DNA of 64,000 nucleotides, taken from Nymphaea colorata. Taxonomy: Eukaryota > Streptophyta > Magnoliopsida > Nymphaeales > Nymphaeaceae. The translations under genes were made by a program, and so were the position numbers. Positions within the stretch are counted from its first letter, which is position 1, and every line of letters starts with the position of its first letter. Below the pieces are notes generated by a model. It made no database searches. It had not been told where the DNA came from and was given only the letters and a program-made list of their open reading frames with translations. Below, in pieces: positions 50,747 through 62,510 of the stretch. The stretch lies in the NCBI RefSeq assembly GCF_008831285.2, contig NC_045145.1:12152802-12216801 (forward strand), in the 5' to 3' direction.

Positions 50747-51126
50747 TTGTTGGAAGCAGATACATGTTCCTTAAACCAAGAACACAGAGTGGTCCAGGGC
50801 TTCCTTACCTTGTTCCATGAAGTTATAGAATGCTTTTCCCTTTTGCAAAGTGCGATTGTGGTTTGGTATCCTTCGTTGATGTCCTGGGCATCATAGGAAA
50901 CATCCTTCAGCTCTCCCTCCAGATCTCTACTGCGCTCATTGCTGAAAAAGGGCTTCTGATCTACGACTTTTAGGGCCTTCTGAAAGCATCTCAACTTCTC
51001 TTTGAGAACCTCGAGATCATCTTTGGCATTCAAGATGTGGTCCACCTTTTCTTTCAACATGCTGGTTACATCCTCCAACAGAATAGAAATAGGTGTTTGT
51101 ACAAGGGTGTCGATTACTGATGTCAT

Positions 51127-51530
51127 CTCCTTCTCTGTTTTTATCTTGGTAGAAGAAAGAGCTAGCAGAGGAAGAGAACTGGAAATCTGAAAATGGATGG
51201 AGAGGAAGACCAATGAAGGCCAAACAAATTTAGGTCCACCACTTCTTAAATCTTGAAAGGAGAAGGAAAACGAAGGAAGTGCTCTACAGGCTGGAAAGGT
51301 CCATGATTGGTGCTAAATAAATCCCGAAAAATTCCCGAACCACAAACTTCTACATCACCTACAGTTCCTGTTTCTCACGTTTGTCGGACTTCTCTTTGGA
51401 TGCATGATTTTTTTTTTCAACATCCAAAATTTTATTTAGCCCATCCAAGTTTTGTGACCTGACCATTGAGTAGAAGTACAATTTGTTTGTGCCGCGAGGG
51501 AATGCCATCAACCTTGCAGAAGTGGCGGTG
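51127..51530. other. NLR upstream region shared with the third NLR
   Basis: Matches the upstream sequence of the 60.3-61.4 kb NLR. For example 51355-51530 corresponds to 62333-62510, the partner being interrupted by a 708-bp hAT-like insertion. It probably includes the promoter and 5' UTR of the duplicated gene. Confidence 0.6.
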
Positions 51531-52334
51531 CTGTCGCATGTCACCCGCTCTGGGTGGGGGGACTTTGACTGCCAACTTTTGCTTTGGTGAAGAAAAGCAA
51601 GTGGGTGACACTCAACCAACCATACGGAGCGTGCTCTACTAGTCAATGGCTTCAATTTTGGCATCTTTAGGTTTTGATGGGCAAGAAAATTTTTCAAATC
51701 TTTAAATTTTATTTACATGGCTACAAGAAATATTTCCTGCCCATCAAACTGGCCCTGATGGAAACCAGGTCATAGAATCCTGCTTTCCACTTAGGCCTCG
51801 AAGCAGCGCTTACGGCCAAAGGAAAATAGTGTGAGAGTTTTGACCTTTTATCTAATTGGCAAGTTATGGAATTGCTTAATCACAAACAAGAAGTCAGAAT
51901 TTTCGAAATGGCTGGTGTCGGAGTTCCTCAATTTTGGAGGTTCAAAACCTACCATGCTCCAACCTGTCCTGTAAAATAACAAACCATTTTCTGTCAATTA
52001 ACTAAGCCAAAAAAAAAAGCCTAGCTCGAATTGGGCATCAATGAGGTAGGCAGTCCTTGAGTGGTGGACACTTAGAATATTTAAGTGGTAGAGTTAGTAC
52101 AATGGGGCCTTCTAGTTTCATAGCCAAAATGATTTGGATTCAATGTTGTTGATGGGTGCACTCAAAAACTTCCACTCACTCTATAAATGACAATCTGTTC
52201 ATCATGGAGTGAAACCAACCCATTTGAAAATGGAGAATCCAATCTACCTATCCATTAAAGAAAGGAGAAAAGAAAACGAAGAAAAGGACACCATGCACAT
52301 GGTTGCCTTTCTGCCTCTTTTTTTTTAAAGGTCA
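51531..52334. other. Intergenic sequence, no gene recognised
   Basis: No coding motif; moderately AT-rich, with no clear repeat ends. Confidence 0.4.
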
Positions 52335-52960
52335 CAAACAAATGGGTTAAAACGGGCTCATTGCAATTGATATATTCCATTTACAATATAAACCACACTC
52401 ATAAATTGAGTGGATCAGATTCTTGGTGGAATCGATCTGATGAGATAATGAAGTCTGATTTGTTGCTCGTCCAAGGAGTAAGGAAACCATTCAGGCTTCA
52501 CTCGTCTTTTTTTTTTTCTTTGCATATATCATTAAAATATTCAATCACATAGACAATGAACAACATTTTCTTCCACGCCATAGTGGTCTTCTCTTTCCAA
52601 TTTTGCACAGGTAGGAGGGCTCTTTGAAAATTAGATTTTTTTTTTATGGAATAAACTCAGCTTGAATACTCTATTTCCCAATTTTTAAAAATAGAAAATT
52701 TAGTTTGGATTAGTTGTGACAATCATGATGCACATATGCTTTTAATATGAATATTATCGTGGTGACCCATCGGACTGCTTTTAAATTGTGCAGGGTGAAC
52801 AGGGGAGAACAGGGGAGGCCAGGCTGGGCTTGACTTGAAGGTAGGGAGTAGGTGGATGCCAAGCAAAATGATGCCTTGGGCATGGGTTGCTTTGAGCGGG
52901 GGTTTCCTTCGGCAGGGGACTGCCTTGAGCTGAGGACTCCTTGGGCAAGAGTGCAACTAT

Positions 52961-52988
52961 CACTACAAAAAACCTAAGTATTACTGGC
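52961..52988 (+). mobile_element. CACTA-type terminus
   Basis: cactacaaaaaacctaagta followed by ttactggc and, inside, subterminal gtcggt/gtcagt repeats to about 53130. Confidence 0.65.
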
Positions 52989-54618
52989 AGCCACAAAATG
53001 TCGGTGAAAATAGAATGCATGTCAGTAATGGTTTAACCGACATTTCATTCTTTTGTTGGTAAAGGGAATGTCGGTAAAAGTCATCATCGATACGTTGGAC
53101 AAAGCATCAGTGTATGGTATCACCAGCGCGACCTAAACATAGGTAAACATTGACTACTAATGACGTCCTCTCGCACCGATAATAATATATTATTTTCAAC
53201 ATGTTAGTGACCTTCGGTAAAAACACTACCAGCAGCGAGACAGTCCATTGATAAAATATAACTTTTCACTCATTTAAACAATTTGGTAAAAACAATGATG
53301 GGTGGCGAAAAAGGCTAAGGACGGGAAACATTCAAACATCCAAAATAACATTCATTTGACAACTAATCAAAATAATATTCTATGAATAAATATATGTGTA
53401 CCTGAATTTGACATGGTCTAAATTTGATGCCAAAATTCAGCCACAATGCTCTGGAATCCGGTGATGACAAAAATTAGGCTAAAATTGAGGGTTTTGTAGA
53501 CATTTTATGTAATTAATATATCAAATTGAAGGTACTAAGATCAACAAACATTTTTCTAAAATTTCACGTTGGCTTACATCCTAAGCCGACTCAAGCAAAG
53601 GAAGCCTACACAGCCTGACGATTAAGCCATTCCAAGAGCACTACTATGTGTTTACGGCAGCTGGACAAAAAACTCAAATTGTGTTGCTTCCATTGTCTGG
53701 TTGCCACATCCATGCCAAAGCAGTCCTTTGCAACAAGCATCTCTCAGCAGCCCGTACCTTGGCTTAACAGTGACCTTAACCGGTACATTTATAGACATGC
53801 CACCCATGAAACCTCAGCGTGGCTTGCAGTGACAATCATGGAGAGCCATTCCATGATCCACCATGGCCGAAGTATAAACAAGAACACTTGCAAAGTTATC
53901 TATGGACACAGTCATCATCTCTTGGCTATGAGGGAACCTTTTATAGGCGAATGACAAGCTCAGCAGTCTGCTCTCAGCTAGAAGGGGCAGAGGGGCCCTA
54001 GACCGCACTCAAAAAAAAAAAAATTAGTTGTAAATTTTAGAAAATTTCACTTGTCCTATATAAAAATTTTAAAAAATGATATTTCGGTCTCTGTCAAAAT
54101 TTAGAAACTTTAATTCAGCTCTCCTCATGAACGTTACTTTTACAACATAAAGATTCCTCATACAATCATGTCAAGAGCTGAGGAATGCGGCATCTGGAGT
54201 TCAAAAGCCAACATTTTTGTTGCCGCAGAAACTTGTTTAAATTTTTTTAAAAAAATTGAAAAATCTGAACAGTTTTAATCGAATATGAAGATATCGCCAA
54301 AAGTTGCTGGTAGAAGTGAATTTGGCTTTCTTAAGAATCTTCATTGTTTCTAGTTTGTTGACACAAAGTAACTAGCTCATATATATAATAAAATCATTGG
54401 CTGGCGGGTTTGAAGGTATCTTTGTATGTATGTTATCTCTTTTGCGATGGTATCTGGCGAGTATGGGAAGAGAGATACTGACAAGGATTTAGCTGAGAAT
54501 GGTAAGCCTCAGGCCGAACCTCCCGTAGCGCTGTTTCTAAAATTGAAAGCCGTGAAGTTTTGGAATGAAGTGGACAAGTTTTTGTCAGCTTCCTATGGAA
54601 TAACCAAAGCTCAAGGTT

Positions 54619-54649
<31 letters not shown>

Positions 54650-54664
54650 CATATATATATATAA
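54619..54664. repeat. (AT)n microsatellite
   Basis: An alternating TA run with a short break near 54642. Confidence 0.9.
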
Positions 54665-55150
54665 TTAATGACTCCACCATCTAACCAAGGTAATTCTTTG
54701 AAAATAGATAAAAATTGAGAGAAAAACAAAAAGAAAAATGTGTTAACTAAAAAATGCTCATCTTTTTTTTTCTTTGTTTTTCTTTTAATTGTCTGTGATG
54801 TTAGATTCAATAGTTTTACTTAAGTGGCTGGGTGACTCTGAAAGCCAGAGTCACCGTGACCTTACATGTTGGCAGCTTCAACCACCACTAGCAAGCATAT
54901 GAGATTGAAGCAATGGTCAAAGCCCCGTCTGAGCATCCTTCATGTGTCTTCACGCCTCCCTCTAGTCAAGGCAATCACTACTTTCCGACTGGCATAATAT
55001 TCAGCAACCTCATGATATTGGCAGGCCTTCTACAATGGATTATGCAAGAAGACGTGCACCAGTAGGTTGCCCACTCGTTGGGCTTGAGAAGAAGGCCCAT
55101 TTTAAGGGGAATGGGTTGATGTCATCCCGGCTTCACCTGCATCTATTATC

Positions 55151-56339
55151 TACCCTTGAACCGGCTGCAACCTGCCACACTTGACAAGAGCCATCATGGG
55201 CGTTTTCAAGGAGGCTGTCTCATGGTCCAGACCTCAGTATGGGCCTACGCCCTTCTCAAACCTTGCCTGCATCCACTTATTCTAGCATGTCCGTCCGCCT
55301 CACGTCTGCCTCACGAAGAAGTTAACCCAGCAGCTCTAGCAGCCAAGAATGAACCGGCCATGCCAGCCCAATGCCCAACTCTAGCAACAAGGCTTGGAGA
55401 GTAAAGCAGGGAAGGACATTTTGGTAATTTATTAAAAAGAAATGTCTTCTATAGTCTTTTAAATTTTTTCTATTTTCAAATTTGTCTTTACAAAAAGTTT
55501 TCTTTTTCTATGTGAATTAAGGGTATTTTAGTCCTTAATCATACTGATGCACGAAAATTCATGCACCAGTATGGTGCATATAACCAGATTCGCAAGGCAT
55601 GCAATAGGTAGCATCGAAGGCTCGGTTGAAATGTTTTTGTTGTTTTCTAGATTTAATGACTAGATCATTTGCCTATGACCGCTAAATATAAGGATAGAAG
55701 GGAATGTCCAAACAAAGCATAAGATAGCTGGACGAATATAGTGGTTAAGGTCTTGCCACCCAGTGGGTTCTTCAGCCTTCTCTTTTAAGCCATGTTTAGA
55801 TGGAGGGAAACTTAAGGAAATGTTTAGTGGATGGAAGGAACAAGGAAAGGAATTGAAAGAAAATTGGTATGGAAAGGAAAGAAAATGAGAAGAAAAGTAA
55901 AAAAGATTATTATAAAAGCTTGTTTGCATATAAAAGAAAGGAAAAGAGATATATTTTATATTAATATGCATCCCCTTTCCTATAACATATTTTACTTCTT
56001 CTATGCAGGTTTGCTGACACCTCCTGATTTCTGCCATTGATACATATAGAGGAAATTTGAAGTCCAGAGTATTGGACTTGGTCTCATGTTTTGAATATCA
56101 TGTATAAATACAATTGGAATATCAAAGATGGACTTTGTGTATCAAACACCTTGTTAGACTTATTCATACCTATATACTTGTTATTAAAGATAATATCATT
56201 CATTTGTATGTTGATCAATAATATGTTCTGTATAATACATTGATTGCATCTTTGTTCTGTTATTGATATCGGGCAAGGCTTTTTTGTATTCCTATTTTTC
56301 AGGTTGTACATAATATAGTATAATATGAAACATATTATA
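55151..56339. other. Intergenic sequence with purine-rich MITE-like stretch
   Basis: No gene. 55790-55960 is purine-rich with a MITE-like start (gccatgtttagatggaggga). No second end or target duplication was found. Confidence 0.35.
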
Positions 56340-56745
56340 AATTTTTACTGACAGGTATCTCACATCAGTAAAATGCAATTTAGCGTCCATAAAATAGCTA
56401 TTACTGACAGGAAGTGATCATCAATATTAAATATAAATTCTTCTGACGGGTATTTCCTTTAGTGAAAAGTGCATTGACGGTAGCCAGTTGTTAGTATATC
56501 TGGTGGACTTTAATAATGGCTGTGGGTGTGTGTCAGTAAATCCTCAGCAATACATGATGTTCACGATTGTCAGAATAAGTGTACAACTTACTGACAGATG
56601 TAAGCAAGTGTCATTAAACGCAATGCAATACACTAACAGCAACAGCCGTTAGTATTCAACGACACAATCTACACTGATGGATGTGCATCCATCAATAAAA
56701 ATATTCATGGTGGTTTTGACAATTTTAATTGACGTTTTTTGTCAT
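56340..56745 (-). mobile_element. CACTA subterminal repeat region, possible second end
   Basis: Dense copies of actgaca/tgtcagt-type motifs (ttactgacagg at several places) mark a CACTA subterminal region. Near 56731-56745 gacgttttttgtcat resembles a decayed ...ttttttgtagtg end. Together with 52961 it may delimit an old ~3.8 kb CACTA element. Confidence 0.45.
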
Positions 56746-56937
56746 CTCAATAATGCTTTTGTTTTTTTTTTGTGATCTAAGCCTTTGGATGCCAACAAAT
56801 TGGATTTGAACCACATGCATCGTCTCATAATGTCCAATTTCCAATGAAAACTGACCAGCAGTAGGCTCCCACCTTTTATTAAGAACCGAAAAAATTTGGA
56901 AACCATACACAAATTATAAATATCCGGTTTATTGGAT

Positions 56938-57345
56938 ATGGCCCACGTACTTGAATTCGAATTCAAATGTAGAAACATTTCAATCTAACTTTTATATTCA
57001 TAAACTGAATTTTATATGAATTTGACTTTTTAATTAGTATCTATATTCAAATCCGACTTCTAAATAAACAACTAATCATTCGAACCACAGTAATTGACAT
57101 TTTAAGAATCGACTTCCAGAATAAATGGATATCGGATAGACATTTATTAAAATTCAATCTAAATTTAAATCAAATAGAATATTTCTCTAAAACTGAATCT
57201 GAATCTCAATACAATCAGATCAAGTCATTTGTTCAATCCAAAGCCAATGAGATTTTTATTCGGATGACTTTTTTCTTCTAGATCCAACTTTTTGAAGTAG
57301 TTGGGTCGCATTCTAGTTGAAATCCAATCCATTGACATCCCTAGA
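56938..57345 (-). repeat. Dispersed gatgtcaat...attaagggtat repeat, copy 3
   Basis: Ends gacatccctaga on the plus strand, the reverse of the family start; interior of attcgaat/aatccga tracts. Confidence 0.5.
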
Positions 57346-57590
57346 TCTCTATATGCTCTTCATTTAAGTCGAAGCACTAAATTAATGGCAATTTAGGTCC
57401 CAATCTATGGGTTTAGGTGAAGGATCAGACTCGTATGATTCAATGGGGATCGTCCATTATAGGTAGCGCTTGAACTTGTAGTCACGTTAAATCAACTGTG
57501 GAGATTCAGTAGCCAACAAGTGTTCTTAGAGACGGCCAAGAGTAGCCGAGATAGAAAGTAGTGACGGCAGCCAATAACTTGTTAGTTGGT

Positions 57591-57900
57591 AGGGCTGCAC
57601 ACGAGTCGTGTCGAGTTCGAGTTGGGCCGGTTTGAGATTGACTCGAGTCAGAAAACTAAAAGCTTGAGCTTGAACTTAACTCATTTAGCTTGCTTATGCT
57701 AAACATGTCCGGTTTTTTTAACTCATTTAGTCAGTACTTGTTCAACTTTCTCTAATTATAATCCAACATTCATTATGTAGTCTAACAGAATCAAGTTTAA
57801 ACGATCGAGTTCTTACATACATGTATTAATTTTAATTAACTTATATAAATTTATAAGCTTTATTTGCTTTTTCAAAAATAACTCTTTAATATTTTTTACT
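57591..57900 (+). mobile_element. Partial CGAG-rich hAT-like element
   Basis: Starts tagggctgcacacgagtcgt and continues with gttcgagttgg/gactcgagtc blocks. No matching second terminus is visible, so the element is truncated or its limit is unclear. Confidence 0.45.
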
Positions 57901-58171
57901 AATTTGGCTGAAACGCTAAATCGACCGATTCAGTACTCCATAATAGGTGGCTCGGCTGATTTGGTTCCAAAAGCAATCGTGATAACATTGGGTTAAACAG
58001 TTTCAGATACATTTATGATGCTCCAAATTGTTTCTTATATTGTACATGTATTACTAAAATGTCATTAATCATTTTTTGACTTTAACCAAACAATGTTTTT
58101 TCGAATGCTGCTTATAACATTATCATGAAAACTTTGATAAAAATAACTGGAATTGAAACATGATTCATATT

Positions 58172-58640
58172 TAGGGATGCCATTATGTTCAATTTGGATT
58201 AGATATCCTACCGAATCGTTTCCAAGAAAAAATTAATATCCGATTAAGTAATCGGATCGGATTCAGATTTAAGAAATGATATCTGATCGGATTTGGATAT
58301 GGATTCAGTTCAACAAATATCGAACCGTTTCCAAAACAAAATTAATATCCGATTAAGTAATCGGATCGGATTCAGATTTAAGAAATGACATCCGATCGGA
58401 TTCGGATATGGATTCAGTTCAACAAATATCTTATATCCAATGCTTTTACATTTTGAAAGTCGGTTAAATTCGGTTCAGAATTTGGACTAGGATTCGAATT
58501 CAGATATGAATTTTAAAGTGGGATGCAGATAGTGAAATTGGATTTTGGATTTGGATTCGGATATGACTTTTCCTTGTTTGTGTTTGAATCTGAATATTTG
58601 GATATCTGATAAATGGATAAGTTAAGAGTATATCCAATTT
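58172..58640 (+). repeat. Dispersed gatgtcaat...attaagggtat repeat, copy 4
   Basis: Starts tagggatgccattatgttca and ends gttaagagtatatcc. Contains an internal tandem duplication of ~109 bp. Confidence 0.55.
58212..58429. repeat. Two ~109-bp tandem units
   Basis: cgaatcgtttcca at 58212 and cgaaccgtttcca at 58321 begin two nearly identical units, both containing aatatccgattaagtaatcg. Confidence 0.85.
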
Positions 58641-59048
58641 GAATATGATTCGTTGACATCATTATTCATATTAGTTTGACGCTTACTAAATATTAGGATG
58701 TTCAAATATTGTTTAAAATATTTTTTTGTAAACACACATTGTGATACTAGCCATGTTAGAAATTGGTTCAAGTTTTCCTTCGTGGCAATGGTTGTTTCAC
58801 TTACACCATCCACATTTCAGAGCAAATTCTTTTATATATTCCGTCACTTAAATGATGCTCCTTTGCCCCACAAGAAAAAAAGTTGAAAAGTTTGAAAGTA
58901 ACCCAATGAACAGGCAATGTAATATTCACTTAAATGCACAAAAAGAGGAAAGAGAGAGAATAACAGATAGGTAAACAAGTGAAGGGCGCAGATGTGATAT
59001 AAACCTGAAAAGAGGGGCAGCTGTCGATCACTGGACTTTTTTTCTTCA
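58641..59048. other. Intergenic sequence, no gene recognised
   Basis: Short open frames only; no motif seen. Confidence 0.4.
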
Positions 59049-59056
59049 TAGCAAGT

Positions 59057-59272
59057 AGGGCTCCACAACGAGTCAAGCCAGCTTGAGCTCGACTCGAACA
59101 CGCTCGTCAAAACACAGACTCAAACTCTGCATGTTTATAAATGACTCGATTGAGTTAAATAAATTAAAAGAAACGAGTCATACTTAGGATAACCGAGCTC
59201 AATGAGTCGAGGTGGACCTCAAGCTTGAGTTTTCTGAGTGGAGCCAATTCAAGCTGGGCTCGTGTGCAGTGC
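59057..59272. mobile_element. 216-bp hAT-like MITE with 8-bp target duplication
   Basis: Flanked by identical tagcaagt at 59049-59056 and 59273-59280. The ends are imperfect terminal inverted repeats (agggctccacaacgag against gcactgcacacgag). The interior is rich in gagctcgactcga-type blocks. An 8-bp duplication fits the hAT superfamily. The ends overlap the duplication by TA, so limits could shift by one or two bases. Confidence 0.75.
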
Positions 59273-59379
59273 TAGCAAGTCATTGATTCTGGTCACTACA
59301 TTCCATCAGTGGAAAAAGGGTGTTGAGATAGACAAAAAGAGAGAGATCTCCCTTTATTCCTTGTAGCATGCCTTCTGCC

Positions 59380-59536
59380 TCTCTCTCTCTCTCAAAAATT
59401 TTCTCCTCCCATTTTCTCTCTCTCCCCCTGTCTGTCTGTCTGTCTGTCTCTCTCTCTGTCTTTACACACGAAAATGGAAAAAAAAGAATGGGAGGAAAAA
59501 AAATTTCGCAAATCTAGAGAGAGAGAGAGAGAGAGA
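59380..59536. repeat. CT, CTGT and GA microsatellites
   Basis: CT tracts at 59380-59425, (CTGT)n at about 59428-59448, and a GA run at 59516-59537. Confidence 0.85.
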
Positions 59537-59889
59537 GTTCCTTTCTGTTGACGATAATTCATGCATAAGGAATTAATTAGGTTGGATATATCTGATTATC
59601 AACCTGATTTTGAATCCATTTAACTGGATCTAGTTAAAAAATGATTCCTTTGTAGCCAAATTCGATCTACTAAAGATTCAACCCGGTTATGTTTAATTTT
59701 GGGATCTTATGCTATCAGATCCAAATTCAGCTTTAAAAGATAAAGCCCAAATTCAAATCCAAATAGACACAATCCTTTTAGCTCAAATACAAAAGAATTG
59801 AATCCAATGCTCCAAACCATTGATGATCGAGTACAAGAAATATGATTTTGAATAAAATTGAAGCAATGCTGTGATGGGATGCCGACGGG

Positions 59890-60325
59890 TTGGATTCGAA
59901 TGAGATATACCCTTAATCATACCTACTTTTTCGGATATTAACATATTCTGATTCGAATCTGGAATCAGATTTTAATATGAATGAAGAAAAGTCATATCCC
60001 AATCTGAATCCAAAATTCGATCTCACAATCTGAATCCAATTTTTATAGTAATATCTGAATCCGAATTTTGAACTGAATTTTGCCAATTTTCAAAATATAA
60101 GAGCATTAGCTATGGAATATTTATTCAAAACTAAATCCAACCTGAATCAGTTTCCAAATCCAATTAGATATTTATGTACATCCAAGTCCGCATCAGAAAT
60201 TTATCAGATGTCATTTCCTAAATCCAAATCCGATCTGATTTCTTTGTCGGATATTAAATTTTTTTCCATATTCAATTTGTTTCGAATCATTTTAGTTAGA
60301 TAGCCGATCCAAATCAAATGTATTC
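59890..60325 (-). repeat. Dispersed gatgtcaat...attaagggtat repeat, copy 5, at the NLR break
   Basis: The minus strand starts near 60325 (gtgaatacatttgatttgga) and ends near 59908 (gattaagggtatatctc). Its start lies at the point where coding similarity of the third NLR stops. Confidence 0.55.
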
Positions 60326-61369
60326 ACACCACACGCAGAAACAAGCTCCAACTTTCATCGAAACACATTTGTGGCAATTTATGAATTTTAGCACCACTCG
60401 CTTGGGAGACTTCTACCTTTCTATTAGTGATCAAAATCTTGCTTTCCTTTGCACCTCCCAACAGGATGCCTGCTGAGTCTCCCCACCAACCATCCAATTC
60501 CCATACATCATCTAAGACCAATAAGAACTTGCTCTTTGACAGCTCATTCTGTAAGAATGTGCACAAATCACTCAAGGAAGTGGCACCCCTAAGTTCTCTG
60601 GCCGATCCCTTCCATACTTCCTTTAGTATCTTTTTCAGCAAACCCATGCGATTTGGCTTCTATGAAACACAAACCCACCAGCTGCGGTTCCCAAACTGTT
60701 CTTTGACTTCATTAAAAACCATTTTTGCAAGAGTTGTTTTCCCAATCGCACCTTGACCTACAACAGATACAATAGAAACACTATCTTTTCCAAGCGCACT
60801 ACTCTCTTTAAAGCCATCAAACAAGAGTTCTTTTACTTTCTCTTTATCATCTGCCCTACGCATGGGTGGTTGTGCAATACTATGAGATGGTTGTCTCTCG
60901 AGAATTGTCATGTTCACCACCATAGGAACGTCACTCCTAAATTTTGGTGTTGTGTTGAGCAAATCCACCAATTCCTTATGTTGTTCCATTTCATTAAGCC
61001 TTTGGTTGATGTTTTTAATTTCATTCCCAAGTTGGTAACATGCAGATACATGTTCTTTAAAGCAAGAGAACAAAGTGGTCCAGGGCTTGCTTACCTTGTC
61101 CCTTTTGCAAAGTGCAGTTGTGGTTTGGTAGCATCATATAAAACATCCTTCAGCTGTCCCTCCAGATCTCTGTTGTGCTCATTGCTGAAAAAGGGCTTGT
61201 GATCTGTGACTTTGAGTGCCTTTTGGAAGCATCTCACCTTCTCCTGGAGCTCCTCGAGATCGTCATCTGCATTCAAGATTAGATCCACCTTTTCTTCCAA
61301 CAATCTGGCTACAACCTCCAACAGAATAGAAATAGGTGTTTGGACAATGGTGTTGATTACTGTTGTCAT
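60324..61369 (-). pseudogene. Truncated third CNL resistance pseudogene
   Basis: The ATG at 61369 opens a coiled coil (M-T-T-V-I-N-T-I-V-Q) highly similar to the 51126 copy. A small deletion removes the end of the EDVID-like stretch (L-Y-D-A-T-K) and shifts the frame. A second segment (61073-60660) gives the coiled-coil end and P-loop G-Q-G-A-I-G-K-T-T, with alanine for the usual glycine. An in-frame TAG replaces the glutamate codon in C-V-S-E. The frame continues with kinase 2 L-L-V-L-D-D-V-W, whose tryptophan marks the non-TIR class, and ends at S-W-S-L-F-L. G-L-P-L, M-H-D and LRR are missing. Confidence 0.88.
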
Positions 61370-61618
61370 CTCCTCCTCTGTTTTTTTTTTCTTTTCTTCA
61401 TAGAAGAAAGAGCTAGCAAAGGAAGAGAACTAGAAATCCAAAAATGGAACGAGAAGAAGAGGAAGTAAGGCCAAATAAACTTAGGTCCACCATTGCTTAA
61501 ATCTCAAAATGAAAGAGAAGGAAGACAAAGGAAGTGCTCTACAGGCTGGCAAGGTCTATGATTGGTGTTAAATAAATCTGGAAAAATTCGCAAACTACAA
61601 ACTTCTACATCTCCTGCA

Positions 61619-62326
61619 TAGGGTCGCACATGAGCCAAGTCGAGCTCGAGCTCAGCCGGCTCGGGCTCGGATCGACTCATGTTTAGTCAGCTTGAGCTCG
61701 ACACGAGCTTCACAACTTCAGCTCGAGCTCGACTCGAGTGACTGCCATTCAGCTTGAGCTCAACTTGAGCCGCTCTTTAAACTTGTTTCCACGCTGCTTT
61801 GACAAGTTCGCCCTCAAGGTGTTTTCCTTTTTCACTGCTGACGATGTGGGGAGGAGGAAAGATGGTGTGTTGAGAATAGAGAGAAAAAGGATGAAAAATG
61901 AACGTGAGCGTGGTGAGGAAAGAGAAAAAGGGGGAAAATGAAAAAGTGATTGATTGATTGAAAATTGTAATAATGAAAGTGGGGTACAATAATGAGGTTT
62001 GAAAGAAACGTGGCTGCCTGGGTGAATAAAGGGAAAAAAAAGAGGGAAAATTAAAAAACATAAAAAGAAAATGAGATTAAGCTGCATGGGTGGAAGGAAA
62101 AAAAGAGGGAAAATTAAAAACGAAAACTAAAAAATGAGATTAAAGTCTAGCTGAGTTGAGTTTAATCGAGTCGAGTTCGACTAATTCGAACTTGACTCAT
62201 TAATATACTCAAGTTTATATTTAGGCTCGAGCTTGACCTTTATAAAGAACGAGTCGAGCTCGAGTCGAGTTTACTCGAGCGAGTTTGAGTCGAGCCCGAG
62301 TTGGCTCGACTCGTTGTGCAGCCCTA
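61619..62326. mobile_element. 708-bp hAT-like element upstream of the third NLR
   Basis: Starts tagggtcgcacatgagcc and ends ttgtgcagcccta, i.e. terminal inverted repeats. The flanking 8-mers ctcctgca (61611-61618) and cacctaca (62327-62334) differ at two positions. The paralogous region at ~51355 reads acatcacctacagttcc without the element, so it represents the empty site. The interior has gagctcgag tracts and AT-rich filler with no transposase. Confidence 0.8.
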
Positions 62327-62334
62327 CACCTACA

Positions 62335-62510
62335 CTTCCTCTTTCTCACATTTGTCGGATTCCTCATTGTATTATGTAAAAAGTTTGGATGCATGAACTT
62401 TTTTTTTTTAAATCCAAAATTTTATTTATCCCATCCAAGTTTTGTGATCTGACCATTGACTAGAAGTACAACTTGTTCCTGCTGCGAGGGAATGCCATCA
62501 ACCTTGCCAA
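62335..62510. other. NLR upstream region, continuation past the hAT insertion
   Basis: Aligns with 51365-51530, confirming that the two NLR loci share their 5' flank. Confidence 0.65.

Larger units (their letters stand above)
47654..51126 (-). pseudogene. CNL (CC-NBS-LRR) resistance pseudogene, nearly full length
   Basis: Domain order is complete. The coiled coil starts at 51126 (M-T-S-V-I-D-T-L-V-Q) with L-K-D-V-S-Y-D-A-Q-D-I as the EDVID-like stretch. Then come P-loop G-K-G-G-I-G-K-T-T (~50490-50465), kinase 2 L-L-V-L-D-D-V (~50265), G-L-P-L (~49980), Y-C-C-I-Y-P-K-D-Y (~49785), L-H-D-I-L-H-Y-L-A replacing M-H-D (~49595), and more than ten LRRs to 47654. Lesions: a frameshift between coiled coil and NB-ARC (50713-50765), a 1-nt frameshift near 49650, an in-frame TAA at 49426-49428, a stop and frame change near 49020-49038, and an in-frame TAG at 48134-48136. 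Some could be introns or assembly errors, but five together indicate a pseudogene. Confidence 0.88.
52335..55150 (+). mobile_element. Diverged third copy of the palindrome CACTA-type segment
   Basis: 52335-53990 aligns with right-arm 29563-31490 and 54955-55150 aligns with 31510-31745, in the same orientation. Copy 3 is interrupted by about 0.95 kb of unrelated sequence (53995-54950). Divergence is far higher than between the palindrome arms, so this copy is older. The CACTA-type end is at 52961. Confidence 0.65.

Noticed and set aside
47654-51126. Treating the longest NLR as a functional gene with introns at the breaks
   Set aside because: The breaks are single-base shifts or single in-frame stops with homologous coding sequence continuing directly across them, and there are no convincing splice sites around an insertion.
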